A DNA stretch of 64,000 nt, taken from NCBI GenBank assembly GCA_900095095.1, contig FMBT01000289.1, positions 248,001 through 312,000 on the forward strand, written 5' to 3'. A program made the position numbers and the translations under genes. Under the pieces are notes generated by a model. It made no database searches and had not been told where the DNA came from. It worked only from the letters and a program-made list of their open reading frames with translations. Below are positions 29,196 to 39,802 of the stretch, piece by piece. Position 1 is the stretch's first letter. Each line of letters starts with the position of its first letter. Origin of the DNA: Fragilariopsis cylindrus CCMP1102. Lineage: Eukaryota; Bacillariophyta; Bacillariophyceae; Bacillariales; Bacillariaceae.

Positions 29196-31523
29196 TCAGT
29201 CCGTAAGTACAGTAGTGATATTCCAATCTTGATCATTTGTAGTTGTATTGTATGCACTTGGGAATGTACCCGCATCACGTAATAAATAGGATGCAATTTC
29301 ATTAATTTCATCTTCATTATTCATACCTGCACCTACTCCAACTAAGTCAATAAATCCTTTCATCCAAGGCCAAATAATTGTAGAAGATTCATCACTACGT
29401 GTTGTCATATTTGATTTTTTTAACCAATTTTCATAAGTTTTATAATTATCAAAACCTTTCCTAGCATCGTCACGAAAACTATAGGATTCCCAGCTGTCAT
29501 GTCATGTCATGTCATGTCATGTCAGAGACACACCACACACCAACCAGGATGAATATAAATATGCAAATGTAAATATGCAGATATAAATATGAAGAGAACA
29601 AAATAGATATCAATTAAATAAAATTGAGTGAGTGAATGCATTTGTAATTGTAAAATATCTAAGGGATACCAAAACCAAAGCCATAACGATACGACACGAC
29701 ACGATACGACACGATACGATATGATATGATGCTGTAGACGATCATATTAGTCTGATGGATTCCACTCAGCAACGCAAAAAAAGTTATACATTTAGTTTTT
29801 ACTACTGTATATCTAATTGATGGTTCCACGTTACTCTACATACCTTCCCATATAATGGTTGATAACAATATTTTCGACTTTTAAAAGAGTCTTTATGTTT
29901 CGAGTTTTTACTTCATCCCTACAAAGATTATGCATAGGCATATGTATCATCCAATGTGTTTTCTTATCTTGTGTAAACTCGCGTGGTCTATAAAATAAGA
30001 TTGATTAAAGTATAGATATTATTATTATTATTACCAAATATGATGTAAAAGGAGAAGATATAAACAAAAGCCAAAGACGAGTTATGTGAGTAGGCAAGCA
30101 AGCAAGCAAGCATTGTTTTGATATGGCATATGTTGCGAACGGGGAATGAAGCCAGAAAAGAAGAACAGAAAAATACAGTACAAAAAAACGTAAACGGCAC
30201 ACGGCACTACAACATAAAACGTAACGTAACGTAACGTAACGTAACGTACCCCTGTTGAGAAAGATCAATAATTGATTTCCATAATTCATGTTCAGATATA
30301 TACTTAAAACGTAATGTATCAAACCGTTTTGGATCAATAAAGTCAGGTAGTTTTGATTCTTCTTCATCATCATCATTAGTAGTAGTAGTAGTAGTTGAAT
30401 TGAATTCTTTTGCATTGTAACGTACCCGCCCAATTTTAACACAAGAGAAATTACCGCCGCCATTGGTGTTACTATAGTTGTTGTTGATGGTGTCATTACT
30501 GCTACTACTACTACTACTATCATTTAATACTTTGATTTCATTCAAACGATTTAATATATATCCGGATTGTTTCATTTTAGATAATTCATTTTGAATTTTT
30601 TTCTGGAATTTTTTCTTTTTCTTTATTGTACGATGCTTCTTCTTTGTACTACTACGAGGATTTTTAAAAGTGATAAATTCATCAACATCATGATATGAGG
30701 TCCAAGATTTATTTTGTAAAATTAAATGATTCGAACAGGATCGATAAAATCTTCCTTGTCGTTTTCGATGATGATTTGTCTTCACTTTTCCATAAGCATA
30801 GGCAGTGGCTGTACTATTATTTTTGACTTTCTGTATTTTCTTCATTTCATTTTGATATTCTTTGGATGTAAAATGATCAGTATCCGTCATGGTCACAATT
30901 GTCATATTCAAATGATGATATTCATTATTATTCCATCGATTGATAATAGTCATTGGTGATGTTTTTGAATTTGGATCAATATTAATCACCACATACCGTA
31001 ATTTTAAGATATAATAATGATAGGCCAACCATTCCTCTAATCGAAAATTATCATCCATCCATAATAGACATGCACTAAACGATTCTTGTTCTTCTTTATT
31101 GTCGTGTTCTTTGTTGTTGTTGTTGTCGTCATAATGATATGCTACCTCGTGATTCATACTAGTAATAGTTGTGTTATTATTCCTAAATTTCCATATTTGT
31201 GGACTGTTCTCATTATCATGTCCATTGCCGTCGTTATCAACGTCAACGTCAATGGTATTCAGGAATAATGATGAACTAGATAAGTATTTATTGTTTAATA
31301 CGAACATTATTCCTATTACAAACATCAAAAATGTCTTTTTACTTCCAAATTTATTATTATTATTCGTCGTCGTAATCCTAGGAATTCCCGGACTTGCTGT
31401 TGATTTTACCATTTTTACTCTTCGAACTCTTTTGCCGTCTGATCTCGTATATATTTCACCTCTAATAATTGATACGTTTTTGGTATTCGTACGTCTATCA
31501 TTAATCGTTGGTATAATCATCAC
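29196..31523 (-). CDS. Type II membrane glycosyltransferase, GT92/DUF23-like (three exons)
   Basis: CDS complement(join(29196..29493,29844..29987,30250..31523)), 571 residues; all three exon lengths sum to an exact frame. Intron 1 starts GTACGT and is filled by a (GTAAC)n array; intron 2 starts GTATGT. The joins give DLSQQ-G-PREFTQDKK and HYMG-S-WESYSFRDDARK. A short cytosolic tail is followed by a membrane anchor (FLMFVIGIMFVL, about residue 65-80), then the catalytic region: FSACLLWMDDNFRLEEWLAY, VVINIDPNSKTSP and the metal-binding DVDEF. The last part has the SIHRP-like/ NHY-G-WE blocks typical of this family. Such GT-A enzymes work in the Golgi and many add galactose; donor and acceptor are unknown. 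Reading into intron 1 without splicing would give a YVTLRYVTLRFML end. Confidence 0.8.
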
Positions 31524-32126
31524 GAAGTAATGATTGATATTATCAGGACCGCCGTTGTTGAATTATAATACCACGCACACTCGTGCTATATCTTGCTTGA
31601 GTTACTAACTATGATATATGATAAAGTCCTGAAGAATTTATCAACTGGTTGTTGAACAAGATAATTCTAAAGTTTACTACAGTACATGTGCATTATTGGG
31701 TGTATCTATTGTTAGCGCATGTAAAAATGATTACATAGAGTATGGTACAGTATTCAGCGAGCTACTTCCTCACGTAGAGCGCTAACTTTACAAAGCGCCA
31801 AAGTAAGAACCCACCTATGCCCAGTGAAGCGCGACTACCGTAAGCACGCGCCCCTAGTAGCTGGTACAGTAGCGCGAAATAGTAGGAAAGAGAAGATTTG
31901 AAAAAGAAGATGATATGAAAAATGAACAGATTCCGCGGATGAAGAAAGCAAAATACATACTGTATTCAACAAACGATCAGAAGAAGAAGAAACCAAGCAA
32001 CAATTCCGATATAATAGTCTAATCAACAATAATATCGTAACATCGTAACGATAAGCACGTCGTCAGTATTGTGGATTTGTCAGTCGTCAGCTATACCTGG
32101 TACCATACGGTAAAAAAAATTTAATA
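31524..32126. other. Divergent promoter region
   Basis: Between the GT92-like gene (minus) and the GT32-like gene (plus). No gene seen. GC is locally higher at 31760-31870 (TACGTAGAGCGCTAACTTT, GCGCGAAATAG). Confidence 0.45.
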
Positions 32127-33122
32127 ATGGCAATAACAAAAGCAAATAATAGCAGCAGCAGCAGTCGCCGTCCTCATCGTCCTGGTAGATCTTATCTTGC
32201 ATTGAAATTAGTTGCAATAATTGGAATAATATGTTATAATTGCAGAAATTTATTGATGGCATTACCATTACCAATAACAACAACAAATGATATCACAACG
32301 ACGGGTCTTGAACAACAGGCATCCTCCCCAGAGGATCCACAAAATTCTTTGCGGGATCTAATGTATGATGCCTCCAATAAACAGATGGACAAAATATTTG
32401 CGCGTTACCCAGATGCCCATGCAAGAGTTCCAAACATCATACACCTCACTTGGGTTGACACTGAGTCATGGGAGGAACCAGCACAACAACGCCCTGTCCC
32501 ATCTGACGTCCTTGAAGTGATTAATGCTTGGCAGAAACTCCATCCTGAGTGGGAAGTGATTCTCTGGACCAATACCAGTACATTGTTACACTTCCCAGAG
32601 CTCTATGTTACCCTTCGATCAATTAAAGTTGGTAGCTGGGCATCCAACTTAATTCGCTATCATGTACTTGCAAAGTATGGTGGGACTTATTTTGATACTG
32701 ATATTATCCCACTGAGACCAATACCTTCCTCCTTGATGGAGGCTGCTTTCACGGTGTGTGAACGTCCCCGCGATTTTGACCCTACAAACCCAGATTCCAA
32801 ATGCTTGTCAACATGTAATGCTGTGATTGGAACGCCTCGTGGAAATCAAGATATTCAAGTTGTAGCTGATACAGCATTACAGAATTCAATAGTCCGCTTA
32901 AAAAAGTATGGCACAAAAGCTAGGTATAACTTGAATGTATCTGGTCCTCCACTCCTGACTCAAATGGTGATAGCAGAGGAATCTTCCTTTGCTATTTTGC
33001 CGTCTCATATGTTCTATCCATGTGACTGGTCGGAAAAGGAGACGTGCACTGCACAAAATTTTGCCAATGATACCAATGTTATCACAGTGCATCTATGGAA
33101 AAATTCTAGGGGGTTATCCTAG
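32127..33122 (+). CDS. GT32-type (OCH1-like) glycosyltransferase, type II membrane protein
   Basis: 331 residues. After a Ser/Arg N terminus comes a membrane anchor (LALKLVAIIGIICYN, about residues 25-40). The catalytic signature of the GT32 sugar-binding region is clear: VPNIIHLTWVDTE, HPEWEVILWT, SNLIRYHVLAKYGGTYFDTD with the metal-binding DTD, then IIPLRPI. Yeast Och1 adds mannose to N-glycans in the Golgi; other members use different donors. Codon use is less AT-rich than in the flanking genes. The end ...VITVHLWKNSRGLS is abrupt, and an alternative frame continues (GGYPSHVLRS...) for ~25 residues after the G run at 33110-33114, so a one-base indel near the 3' end is possible. Confidence 0.82.
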   Translation: MAITKANNSSSSSRRPHRPGRSYLALKLVAIIGIICYNCRNLLMALPLPITTTNDITTTGLEQQASSPEDPQNSLRDLMYDASNKQMDKIFARYPDAHARVPNIIHLTWVDTESWEEPAQQRPVPSDVLEVINAWQKLHPEWEVILWTNTSTLLHFPELYVTLRSIKVGSWASNLIRYHVLAKYGGTYFDTDIIPLRPIPSSLMEAAFTVCERPRDFDPTNPDSKCLSTCNAVIGTPRGNQDIQVVADTALQNSIVRLKKYGTKARYNLNVSGPPLLTQMVIAEESSFAILPSHMFYPCDWSEKETCTAQNFANDTNVITVHLWKNSRGLS

Positions 33123-33355
33123 TCATGTGTTGCGTTCATTGCCACAGAGCCGTGGATGGCTTCATTTCGATGTAATCTATGTGACTGTGTTGAGACGCGA
33201 GATCATATGATATACAATGCAAGGCAGAGAGTAGAACAGCGTGGCGAGTGAAGTTAACGACAGCACTAAGAAGAAGAATGAAAACACTGTCAGCAAAATT
33301 CTCAGTCGGGGAAACATTGGGCACAGCCTTATGCGACTGGATGGCTATTTTAATT

Positions 33356-35221
33356 TTATGTACATATTCTATCTAAAATAAGTGTGGCCCATTTTCTAGA
33401 CATTGCACTAACAACCTCCGAACCAGGATGTGATAATTTATTACCAATATCACCAATTTCACGATTATCTGGACGAGGATATGTGATCCAATATCCATCC
33501 ATAATATCAATACCATCATAGTTGTTGTTGGCATCCAATATTACTTCATATGCAATATCATTAAATACAGCACTAAAATCAGATACTAATGGCATACGTT
33601 GACCATTATGATCCCATTGTATACCCCAATTACCATATTTTGGCCATGCAGCCGTTGTCGATTGGAATACTTTTAATTGTGCCGGAAAATCTTGAATCAC
33701 AGTCACAAAGTCGATTAGTAATGCTTTATATTCATCAACACATGAAAATGATGATATTGATGATGTTGTCAGATATTCTTTTCGTTCATTACTAAATTCT
33801 GATCCACATAAACGATGTATATCATGTAAACCAGTATTAAATAATATCACTTTGATTCCAACTTCATCATTCTTTTGTATATCTGATAAAAATTGTGTGA
33901 CATTCGATGGTCCTATTATTTGATTCCGACGATAACCACCATGTAAAGATAAAAAATGAAATTGAAATGTTACATTTGTTGAAGGAATACCACCATTCTT
34001 CAATAATAATTTTTCCAACATTTTATTTTGTATTCGTAATACAGAATCACCTATATATATTATATGTAGTGTTGTTTTTATTTTACTATAACATTTAGAA
34101 AATGCACGTTGATTAGGATGTAGATTCTTATCAAACGCAAATTCTGGTATCAACAAGCAATTATTATTATATTTATATTCCATATTAATACCGATTGAAT
34201 TCCTATTTGTATCATAATAATTCAATTTTGATATTAATGTGGTATTCATTGTAGTACTATAATAATCTTTCTCCATATCTTGATCAATTATAATCCATCT
34301 TGCTTTTTTTATTGCACTGTTGAAGGATGTTTCAATTAAATCATTAGATTTACAATATACTACTGGTAGGACTACTGCCTTATCTAATTGTGTTTGTGTT
34401 TGTATTTTTTCAGAAGAAGACGATGACGATGACGATGACGATCCTTGAACATCTTCTTTTTGAACATCATCTTGATCAATAACGACGTTTACAATTAATG
34501 GAAATCCTGGTAATAAGTAACCTTCATACGATGGTTCTTCTTCTCCTTGTTCTTGTTCTTGTTCTAATGGAAATTTATATATTGATGGAGGATTAGAAAA
34601 TGTTAATACAACCTCAATTGTATATATTCCTGAATCAAAAAATAGAAATACAATATCATAGATAGTATTCGACTCATCATGCTCATTGTTATCATTACTT
34701 CTCTTAGTAACTGTTCCAGGTACAACAGATTTACCATATGCACGTAGAAAAAATAAAGATTCATTATTTACTTCGTTGTCTTTGTCTTTGTCATCATTTC
34801 GTCTACTGGTATTACCAGCACAATTTTGACATTGGACTGTTATAATAAATTCTTTTCCTACTTGAATAATATCACTATTCGATATTGATTGGATTGTAAA
34901 TGATCTAGCAAGTGTATATTCTGGACGTGCCCATCCTGTATATCCTGGTAGTTGTCCTGGATATAATGTATTTCTTCCATTCGAAAAAATCACACCACCA
35001 TCACTTGAACCATCCGATGATAATGTTTTGTTCTTATAATAATGACAGTCTAATAAGTCCTCCTTGGTAGTGGTAGTGAACGTTGATGTTGTTGTTGATT
35101 TGGTATTATTGATCCAACCATATAGAACAAAAAATACAACCAATATTATCATAAGAAAGACGCCACTGCCGTACTTCGACGACAACACCAATAAACGACG
35201 AACTGGCGAGTAACGTCTCAT
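33356..35221 (-). CDS. Type II membrane SGNH/PC-esterase-like protein (NXPE/TBL-type)
   Basis: 621 residues, intronless. The membrane anchor is at ~19-36 (VFLMIILVVFFVLYGW). Residues ~85-260 look like a filamin/Ig-like beta domain (GWARPEYTLARSF ... GIYTIEVVLTF). The C-terminal half is an SGNH fold: IYIGDSVLRI (nucleophile Ser in GDS), ILFNTGLHD, FQSTTAAWPKYGNWG, FNDIAYEVI, and KLSHPGSEV with the catalytic His three residues after the usual Asp-equivalent region. The layout of a beta domain plus PC-esterase resembles animal NXPE and plant TBL/ESK proteins, which acetylate or deacetylate glycans in the Golgi. Here DxxH is not exact (GNKLSHPG), so catalysis is likely but not certain. Confidence 0.72.
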   Translation of the reverse strand: MRRYSPVRRLLVLSSKYGSGVFLMIILVVFFVLYGWINNTKSTTTSTFTTTTKEDLLDCHYYKNKTLSSDGSSDGGVIFSNGRNTLYPGQLPGYTGWARPEYTLARSFTIQSISNSDIIQVGKEFIITVQCQNCAGNTSRRNDDKDKDNEVNNESLFFLRAYGKSVVPGTVTKRSNDNNEHDESNTIYDIVFLFFDSGIYTIEVVLTFSNPPSIYKFPLEQEQEQGEEEPSYEGYLLPGFPLIVNVVIDQDDVQKEDVQGSSSSSSSSSSEKIQTQTQLDKAVVLPVVYCKSNDLIETSFNSAIKKARWIIIDQDMEKDYYSTTMNTTLISKLNYYDTNRNSIGINMEYKYNNNCLLIPEFAFDKNLHPNQRAFSKCYSKIKTTLHIIYIGDSVLRIQNKMLEKLLLKNGGIPSTNVTFQFHFLSLHGGYRRNQIIGPSNVTQFLSDIQKNDEVGIKVILFNTGLHDIHRLCGSEFSNERKEYLTTSSISSFSCVDEYKALLIDFVTVIQDFPAQLKVFQSTTAAWPKYGNWGIQWDHNGQRMPLVSDFSAVFNDIAYEVILDANNNYDGIDIMDGYWITYPRPDNREIGDIGNKLSHPGSEVVSAMSRKWATLILDRICT

Positions 35222-35928
35222 CTTTAAAAAAATTCAATCAATCAATCAATCGCAATTAGAGTGAGTGATTGAGTGATTGAGTGAGTGAGTGAGTGAGTGA
35301 GTAATTGAGTGATCGAGTAAAGAGTCGTCGCTGACACTGGGCCTCTACTACCTCTGAGTAAAGTAGCACTATTGATTGTACAAAGCAAGTGGTGTGTGTC
35401 GTGTGTGTCGTGAGTGTGAGTGTGTGTGTGTGTTACAGTGTGGTGTGCCATGATAAGAATTAATTCTTGTCTCGTGATGCGTCGTCTACAGTATATGATG
35501 TGTCAATTATTTTTTGATATATACGAATTCCCTTCGCGCCATTTTTCGGCAACATAAACACATCTCGTCTACACTTAGAGATTCAGTCGTACTGTCGTAC
35601 TGAAAGCTACAACAGTACTTCTGGTACTTGTGTTCACAAAATTGCCCAAACGTGCATCTTCAACACGAATTTCGTGCGTGAGGCACGAGATTGATTCATG
35701 CTTCCCGCCACATTAAAAGCATATCGCATATGCACAATGACAATGACAATGACAATAACAATAACAACAAAACGAAGGTGGTGAAGGAGTGAGTGTTTGC
35801 TAGCTAGAGTAATTTACAACACCATAACTGAAAATGAATTTCCGCTGCCCATTTGAAACCGACAAGAAATCTTAAAATTACCATCCACAACATTCTACAA
35901 GTAGTATTGTATTGAAGGTAATAACATC
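35222..35928. other. Divergent promoter region with simple repeats
   Basis: Between the SGNH gene (minus) and the primase-like gene (plus). Contains (GAGT)n at ~35261-35305 and (GT)n at ~35394-35434, plus an E2F-like site (next entry). No gene. Confidence 0.5.
35531..35545. promoter_or_regulatory. E2F-like site upstream of the primase-related gene
   Basis: The bottom strand reads AATGGCGCGAAGG, which fits the core GCGSSAA of an E2F/DP site, ~390 bp upstream of the start at 35929. E2F controls DNA replication genes in most eukaryotes. A single imperfect match is weak evidence. Confidence 0.25.
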
Positions 35929-37749
35929 ATGTTAGCTGTCGGTAATAGAAAGACACAATCGAGATTATCGCAGTCGTCATCAATTTCACAACATGCGAAT
36001 AATGCTGGCGATGATGCTGCTGGCCAACAGTTCGACTCATCGTCATCGTCAACGTCGTCACGTCAAAAAACGAGGGGAGGATTGTGTAGTCGACTTTCCT
36101 TTTACGAGTCACCCCCAAGTGCTGATGTTGACATCGAAACATTCGAAACTTATGGGATTGCAAGGTTGCAAGGTAAGGAAAACAAACGAATATATATACA
36201 TGTGTATCTTCCTCTTTCGTTTCTTCTTCTTTTTCCACAACAAGCTTGCTTTGCTTGACAGGACTGATTGAATTCCTTCGCGAACAAAAATTTAATCGCA
36301 TTGGCCTTTCCCAAATGAATGAATTGATTGTCGAATAAACTAACCATCTCATGATTTTTTGCTTGTCATAATTTTTTTTAATATTTTATCATCAGTATTG
36401 CGCAGAATTGATGTGTTACAAGCACGGGGTGTCAAGGGGGATAAATTCGATAAGGAAATCAATAAGGCTGATTTAGAACAATTGTTCCACAACGGGAACA
36501 ACAACAACAACAACAACAACGGCAGTAGCTATAATAGCAATAGTAAGGATCATATTTCGCATTACATCCTTCGAATGGCCTATTGCCAAACCGAAGAATT
36601 ACGACGATGGTTTTTAACGAATGAATCTATTTTATTCAAAATTAGATTTCAAACATCGAAGGCTTCCGATGTGGATCACTTTTTGAGGGAACGAAAGTTG
36701 TTGTTGAAATACCCGCCGGTGAGTAGTAGTAATTCAATACTATGTGTTTTCTTTCTTCTCCTTTGTTCACATCGAAGTAGTTTGTTCCTAGATCGGTATC
36801 TCATTTCGCTCCCATCTTTCCTTCCTTTTTTTTCTGCTGCGACTACAACGTATTTCTCCTACTCCATTCTTGCGGTGGACAGATCAGTTACGAAGAAAAA
36901 ATGAGATTGAAACCGAAACTCCTCGGACTGGATAACGACGGCAGCAGTGCCTCAACCACAGAATTCAATTATAACAATTCGGAGTATTACAAAGTACCAT
37001 TCATGGATGTCCTGCAACTCGTTTCGAGAAGGGAAGTGTATTTGGAAGGTGGGTACGCGTACGTCTCCCGAACGAAGATTTTATCGATTGTGGAGGGAAA
37101 ATTCCGTACGTCTCTATCGAAAAATCTTGCTCTCGCGTATCAAATGCAATTTAAATGGTCGTCCGATAATACGCGTATCGGATCTATTGTGAATAGATTA
37201 AGCAAGGTCGCATTCCAGTACGGGGGTTCTACTACTAGCAATACTGCAATCGGTGGTGGTGGCAATAACGGTACTTTGAATTCACACGCGGTTTCACAAA
37301 TCTTCGTCGACTACTTAACGAGTGTCATGGGACACAGTGATCCCAAAATGAAACCTGCCGGTGTGAACAAAATGTTTGTCAGCATCGGTACGAGAAGGCC
37401 CAACACGGCCGACAAGACATGTCCCATCGCCAATCGCATCCACAAAAGCAACACCCAAAAATATACTATTTTCTTCGATACGTTGGTGATGCAACAGAGT
37501 TGTTGGGATGGTTGTTGTCAGGCGACCAACAAGCACGTGTACTATCAGATCCGTGACAATGGTCGTTGTGTCAAAGTCGGTTGGAATCCGCCACCACTAG
37601 ATACAAATATGATTGCAAATGCTGTATCTGGTTTAGGAAATAATGGTGGCAGTAGTAGTACCTTAGACAATAATGCCGCTACTACTACCCAAATGGCAAA
37701 GAAAATGAAACTATCTGGCACAAGCACGAGTATGAAAGTATCGCCTTAG
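35929..37749 (+). CDS. DNA primase large-subunit (PRI2) N-terminal domain fused to a PrimPol-like zinc knuckle (three exons)
   Basis: CDS join(35929..36172,36396..36718,36883..37749), 477 residues; introns GTAAGG..ATCAG and GTGAGT..GACAG. The first ~290 residues follow PRI2 closely: LSFYESPPSADVDIETFETYG, RLQVLRRIDVLQARG, DHISHYILRMAYCQTEELRRW, FL-NESILFKIRF, KYPPISYEEK, EYYKVPFMDVLQLVSRREVY, LEGGYAYVSRTKI and FRTSLSKNLALA. In normal PRI2 the next ~200 residues bind a 4Fe-4S cluster through four cysteines, starting at a 'PPCM' motif. That domain is absent. Instead, in the same exon, Cys369-x6-His376-x19-Cys396-x4-Cys401 appears, with IHKSNTQKYTI and SCWDGCC, as in the zinc knuckle of PrimPol/UL52-type primases. 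PRI2 binds the catalytic small subunit and hands primers to polymerase alpha; here template contact may use zinc. The C terminus is Asn/Ser/Thr-rich. The single continuous exon argues against a chance join. Confidence 0.85.
37420..37518 (+). other. PrimPol/UL52-like zinc-knuckle coding segment
   Basis: Codons for Cys369, His376, Cys396 and Cys401. The C-x6-H-x19-C-x4-C spacing equals that of the human PrimPol zinc finger (Cys419, His426, Cys446, Cys451 in published mutant studies). The His-Lys-Ser-Asn sequence after the histidine is also typical of that motif. Confidence 0.75.
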
Positions 37750-38386
37750 TTAGCAGATGGAGGAACAAAAGGAATTCGAATAATTGGAATATCCAATTCA
37801 ATAAAACTTTATAATGCATTCATGTATATACGTATTGCCAATTTTCGGGAAATGACATACTCCCGACATAATTTATTAGAATGAAGTGTACACAGTATGT
37901 TGTGTATTTCGTAAAGGAGTGATTTACTACTCCAAATAGCAAATAGCAAATAGCAAATAGCAATTAATAGTTGGACACACTCAAACACTCTGTTTTCCAT
38001 ATTATTTGACATAGCATAATAAAGTATTCTTAGAACAAGTACGGAACACACTTTAAATGTGAAACGCAGACAAAACATTTTTTTCGGGAAGCTACAGGGA
38101 TTTTTTTAATTGAATACAATGAATGGATTTTAAAATCAAAGGATAGATAAAGCGCGCAACAAACAAAACGCAAAATTAATGACTTCTTTCCGTCCTTCGT
38201 TCTAATCTGTGTGACCAATCAGTACGTTAGTAACGCCAACGACGAACAAGCATCCTACTGGTATCAGCCACAATTTCACATAAAGTACAGTAACAAGCAA
38301 TAAAGAAATAATCCTCTCACAATTTCACATCAAACGACAAAAGGAGTAACGAAATAATATAGCAATACAGTACTACAACGAAGCAA
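37750..38386. other. Intergenic, no gene seen
   Basis: 3' flank of the primase-like gene and upstream region of CDC123. It includes an AGCAAATAGCAAAT repeat at ~37936-37964 and AATTTCACAT copies near 38270 and 38320. Confidence 0.5.
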
Positions 38387-39802
38387 ATGACAATGGATCA
38401 ACAATCAGGAGGAATGGATGCGACGAAACAAGACAGTAACAATAACAATACTAACGAGAGTAGAGAGACTGACGCTGACGCTGACGCTGATGCTGATGCT
38501 GGTAGTTGTGGTCCTCGTCCAACAATTCGTGAAGTATTAGCTTGTCAAACTTCATCGTGGTATTCAACATTTTCAAATATTGTACCACTACTCAACAAAA
38601 ATGATAACAATGGCGAAAATGACAATGACAATAATAACAATGACAATCAAATCAAATTACGAAAAAATATAACAATCAAATCGGTAATAATATCAGGACA
38701 AGAATTATTAACAATAGCACCAACTTTTGAAAAATATTTATTATATGATGGTGTAAAATTACCACATGATGCTACAAAACTATCCTCTTGTGCTGGTTAT
38801 AGTAGTAACCGTGAAGTTACATTTGATTCTGATGATGAAGATGCTGGTTGGGGTGCAGGAGAATCAGATTCAGAAGTAGAAGGTTCAGATTCAGATTCAT
38901 TAGAAGAAAAAGAAGAAATTAATTTTCATTTTCCTCAATTAAATCAAAAAATCATGGATATTCTAAACAAAGGAAATCATAACAAAGGCAAAGGCAAAGC
39001 GTCCTTTGGGAATGATGGAGTAGTACCAAAATTAAATTGGTCTGCACCACGTGATTCTATCTGGATTAATGAAGGTACCTTAAAATGTCATACACCTGGT
39101 GATATATATTTATTACTAAAAAGTAGTGATTTTATAACCTATGATATATTATATAATTCATTGAAAGGTTGTTCGGATTATAATGACAATTTGATGACTT
39201 TATTTCCACCATTAGAATTAACATTAAAAAAATGGTGTAATTTAAATCCATGTCAAGAATTTCGTTGTTTTATCAGAAGAGATGAATTATTATGTGTATC
39301 TCAACGACAACATTCGGTCCATTATCCATATTTAATAGTGGATCAATATCGTATATTAGATCTAATTGATGATTTTTATGAGGATTATCAAATAACAAAA
39401 AGATTTAATTTACAATCACAGACACAATCACAGACGACATCACAGACACAAACACAGATTGAAAATTATGTGATGGATATATATATTGATAAAAAAGATA
39501 GAATATGGATATTAGATTTTAATCCATGGAGTACAAATACAGATTCATTATTGTATGATTGGAATGAATTAACATCCATGGATAACGATGATGATCACGA
39601 TGAGGATCGAATACGTATAACAGAAGCTGGTGGTTCACAAGTAAAACCTGATCCATTATCATCCTATCGTGCACCAATTGATACAGTTAATTTAGCATCA
39701 ATGACACAAAATGGTAATGATTCAAAACAATTTGAAGAATTTATGAAATTATGTCAAAAACGACCAACGTATTGGGAAGATAATGATGAAGATAGTGAAT
39801 GA
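38387..39802 (+). CDS. CDC123: CDC123/D123 family protein, eIF2 assembly chaperone
   Basis: 471 residues, intronless. It covers the whole D123 fold of ATP-grasp type. VLACQTSSWYSTFSNIVP at the start corresponds to the 'C....WY..F' block. VVPKLNWSAPRDSIWI is the strongest family signature (PKLNWS.P.DA.W). The later parts LELTLKKWCNLNPCQEFRCF, FIRRDELLCVSQR, YVMDIYIDKKDRIWILDFN and PWSTNTDSLLYDWNEL match too; the acidic residues in DIYID and ILDFNP hold ATP and Mg. In yeast and animals the protein joins eIF2 gamma to alpha during eIF2 assembly and so controls translation and cell-cycle entry. Insertions of Asn/Asp, (DA)n and Gln/Thr runs make it longer than the usual ~340 residues. An acidic insertion (SDDEDAGWGAGESDSE) precedes the core. 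It is in the cytosol by family. Confidence 0.92.
   Translation: MTMDQQSGGMDATKQDSNNNNTNESRETDADADADADAGSCGPRPTIREVLACQTSSWYSTFSNIVPLLNKNDNNGENDNDNNNNDNQIKLRKNITIKSVIISGQELLTIAPTFEKYLLYDGVKLPHDATKLSSCAGYSSNREVTFDSDDEDAGWGAGESDSEVEGSDSDSLEEKEEINFHFPQLNQKIMDILNKGNHNKGKGKASFGNDGVVPKLNWSAPRDSIWINEGTLKCHTPGDIYLLLKSSDFITYDILYNSLKGCSDYNDNLMTLFPPLELTLKKWCNLNPCQEFRCFIRRDELLCVSQRQHSVHYPYLIVDQYRILDLIDDFYEDYQITKRFNLQSQTQSQTTSQTQTQIENYVMDIYIDKKDRIWILDFNPWSTNTDSLLYDWNELTSMDNDDDHDEDRIRITEAGGSQVKPDPLSSYRAPIDTVNLASMTQNGNDSKQFEEFMKLCQKRPTYWEDNDEDSE

Noticed and set aside
30005-30523. 172-residue minus-strand open frame in another phase over the GT92-like gene
   Set aside because: It spans the intron array and low-complexity codons; the three-exon model explains the locus in frame.
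33112-33210. Frameshift correction extending the GT32-like protein
   Set aside because: The alternative frame is open for ~25 residues but I see no family motif there, so the natural stop was kept.
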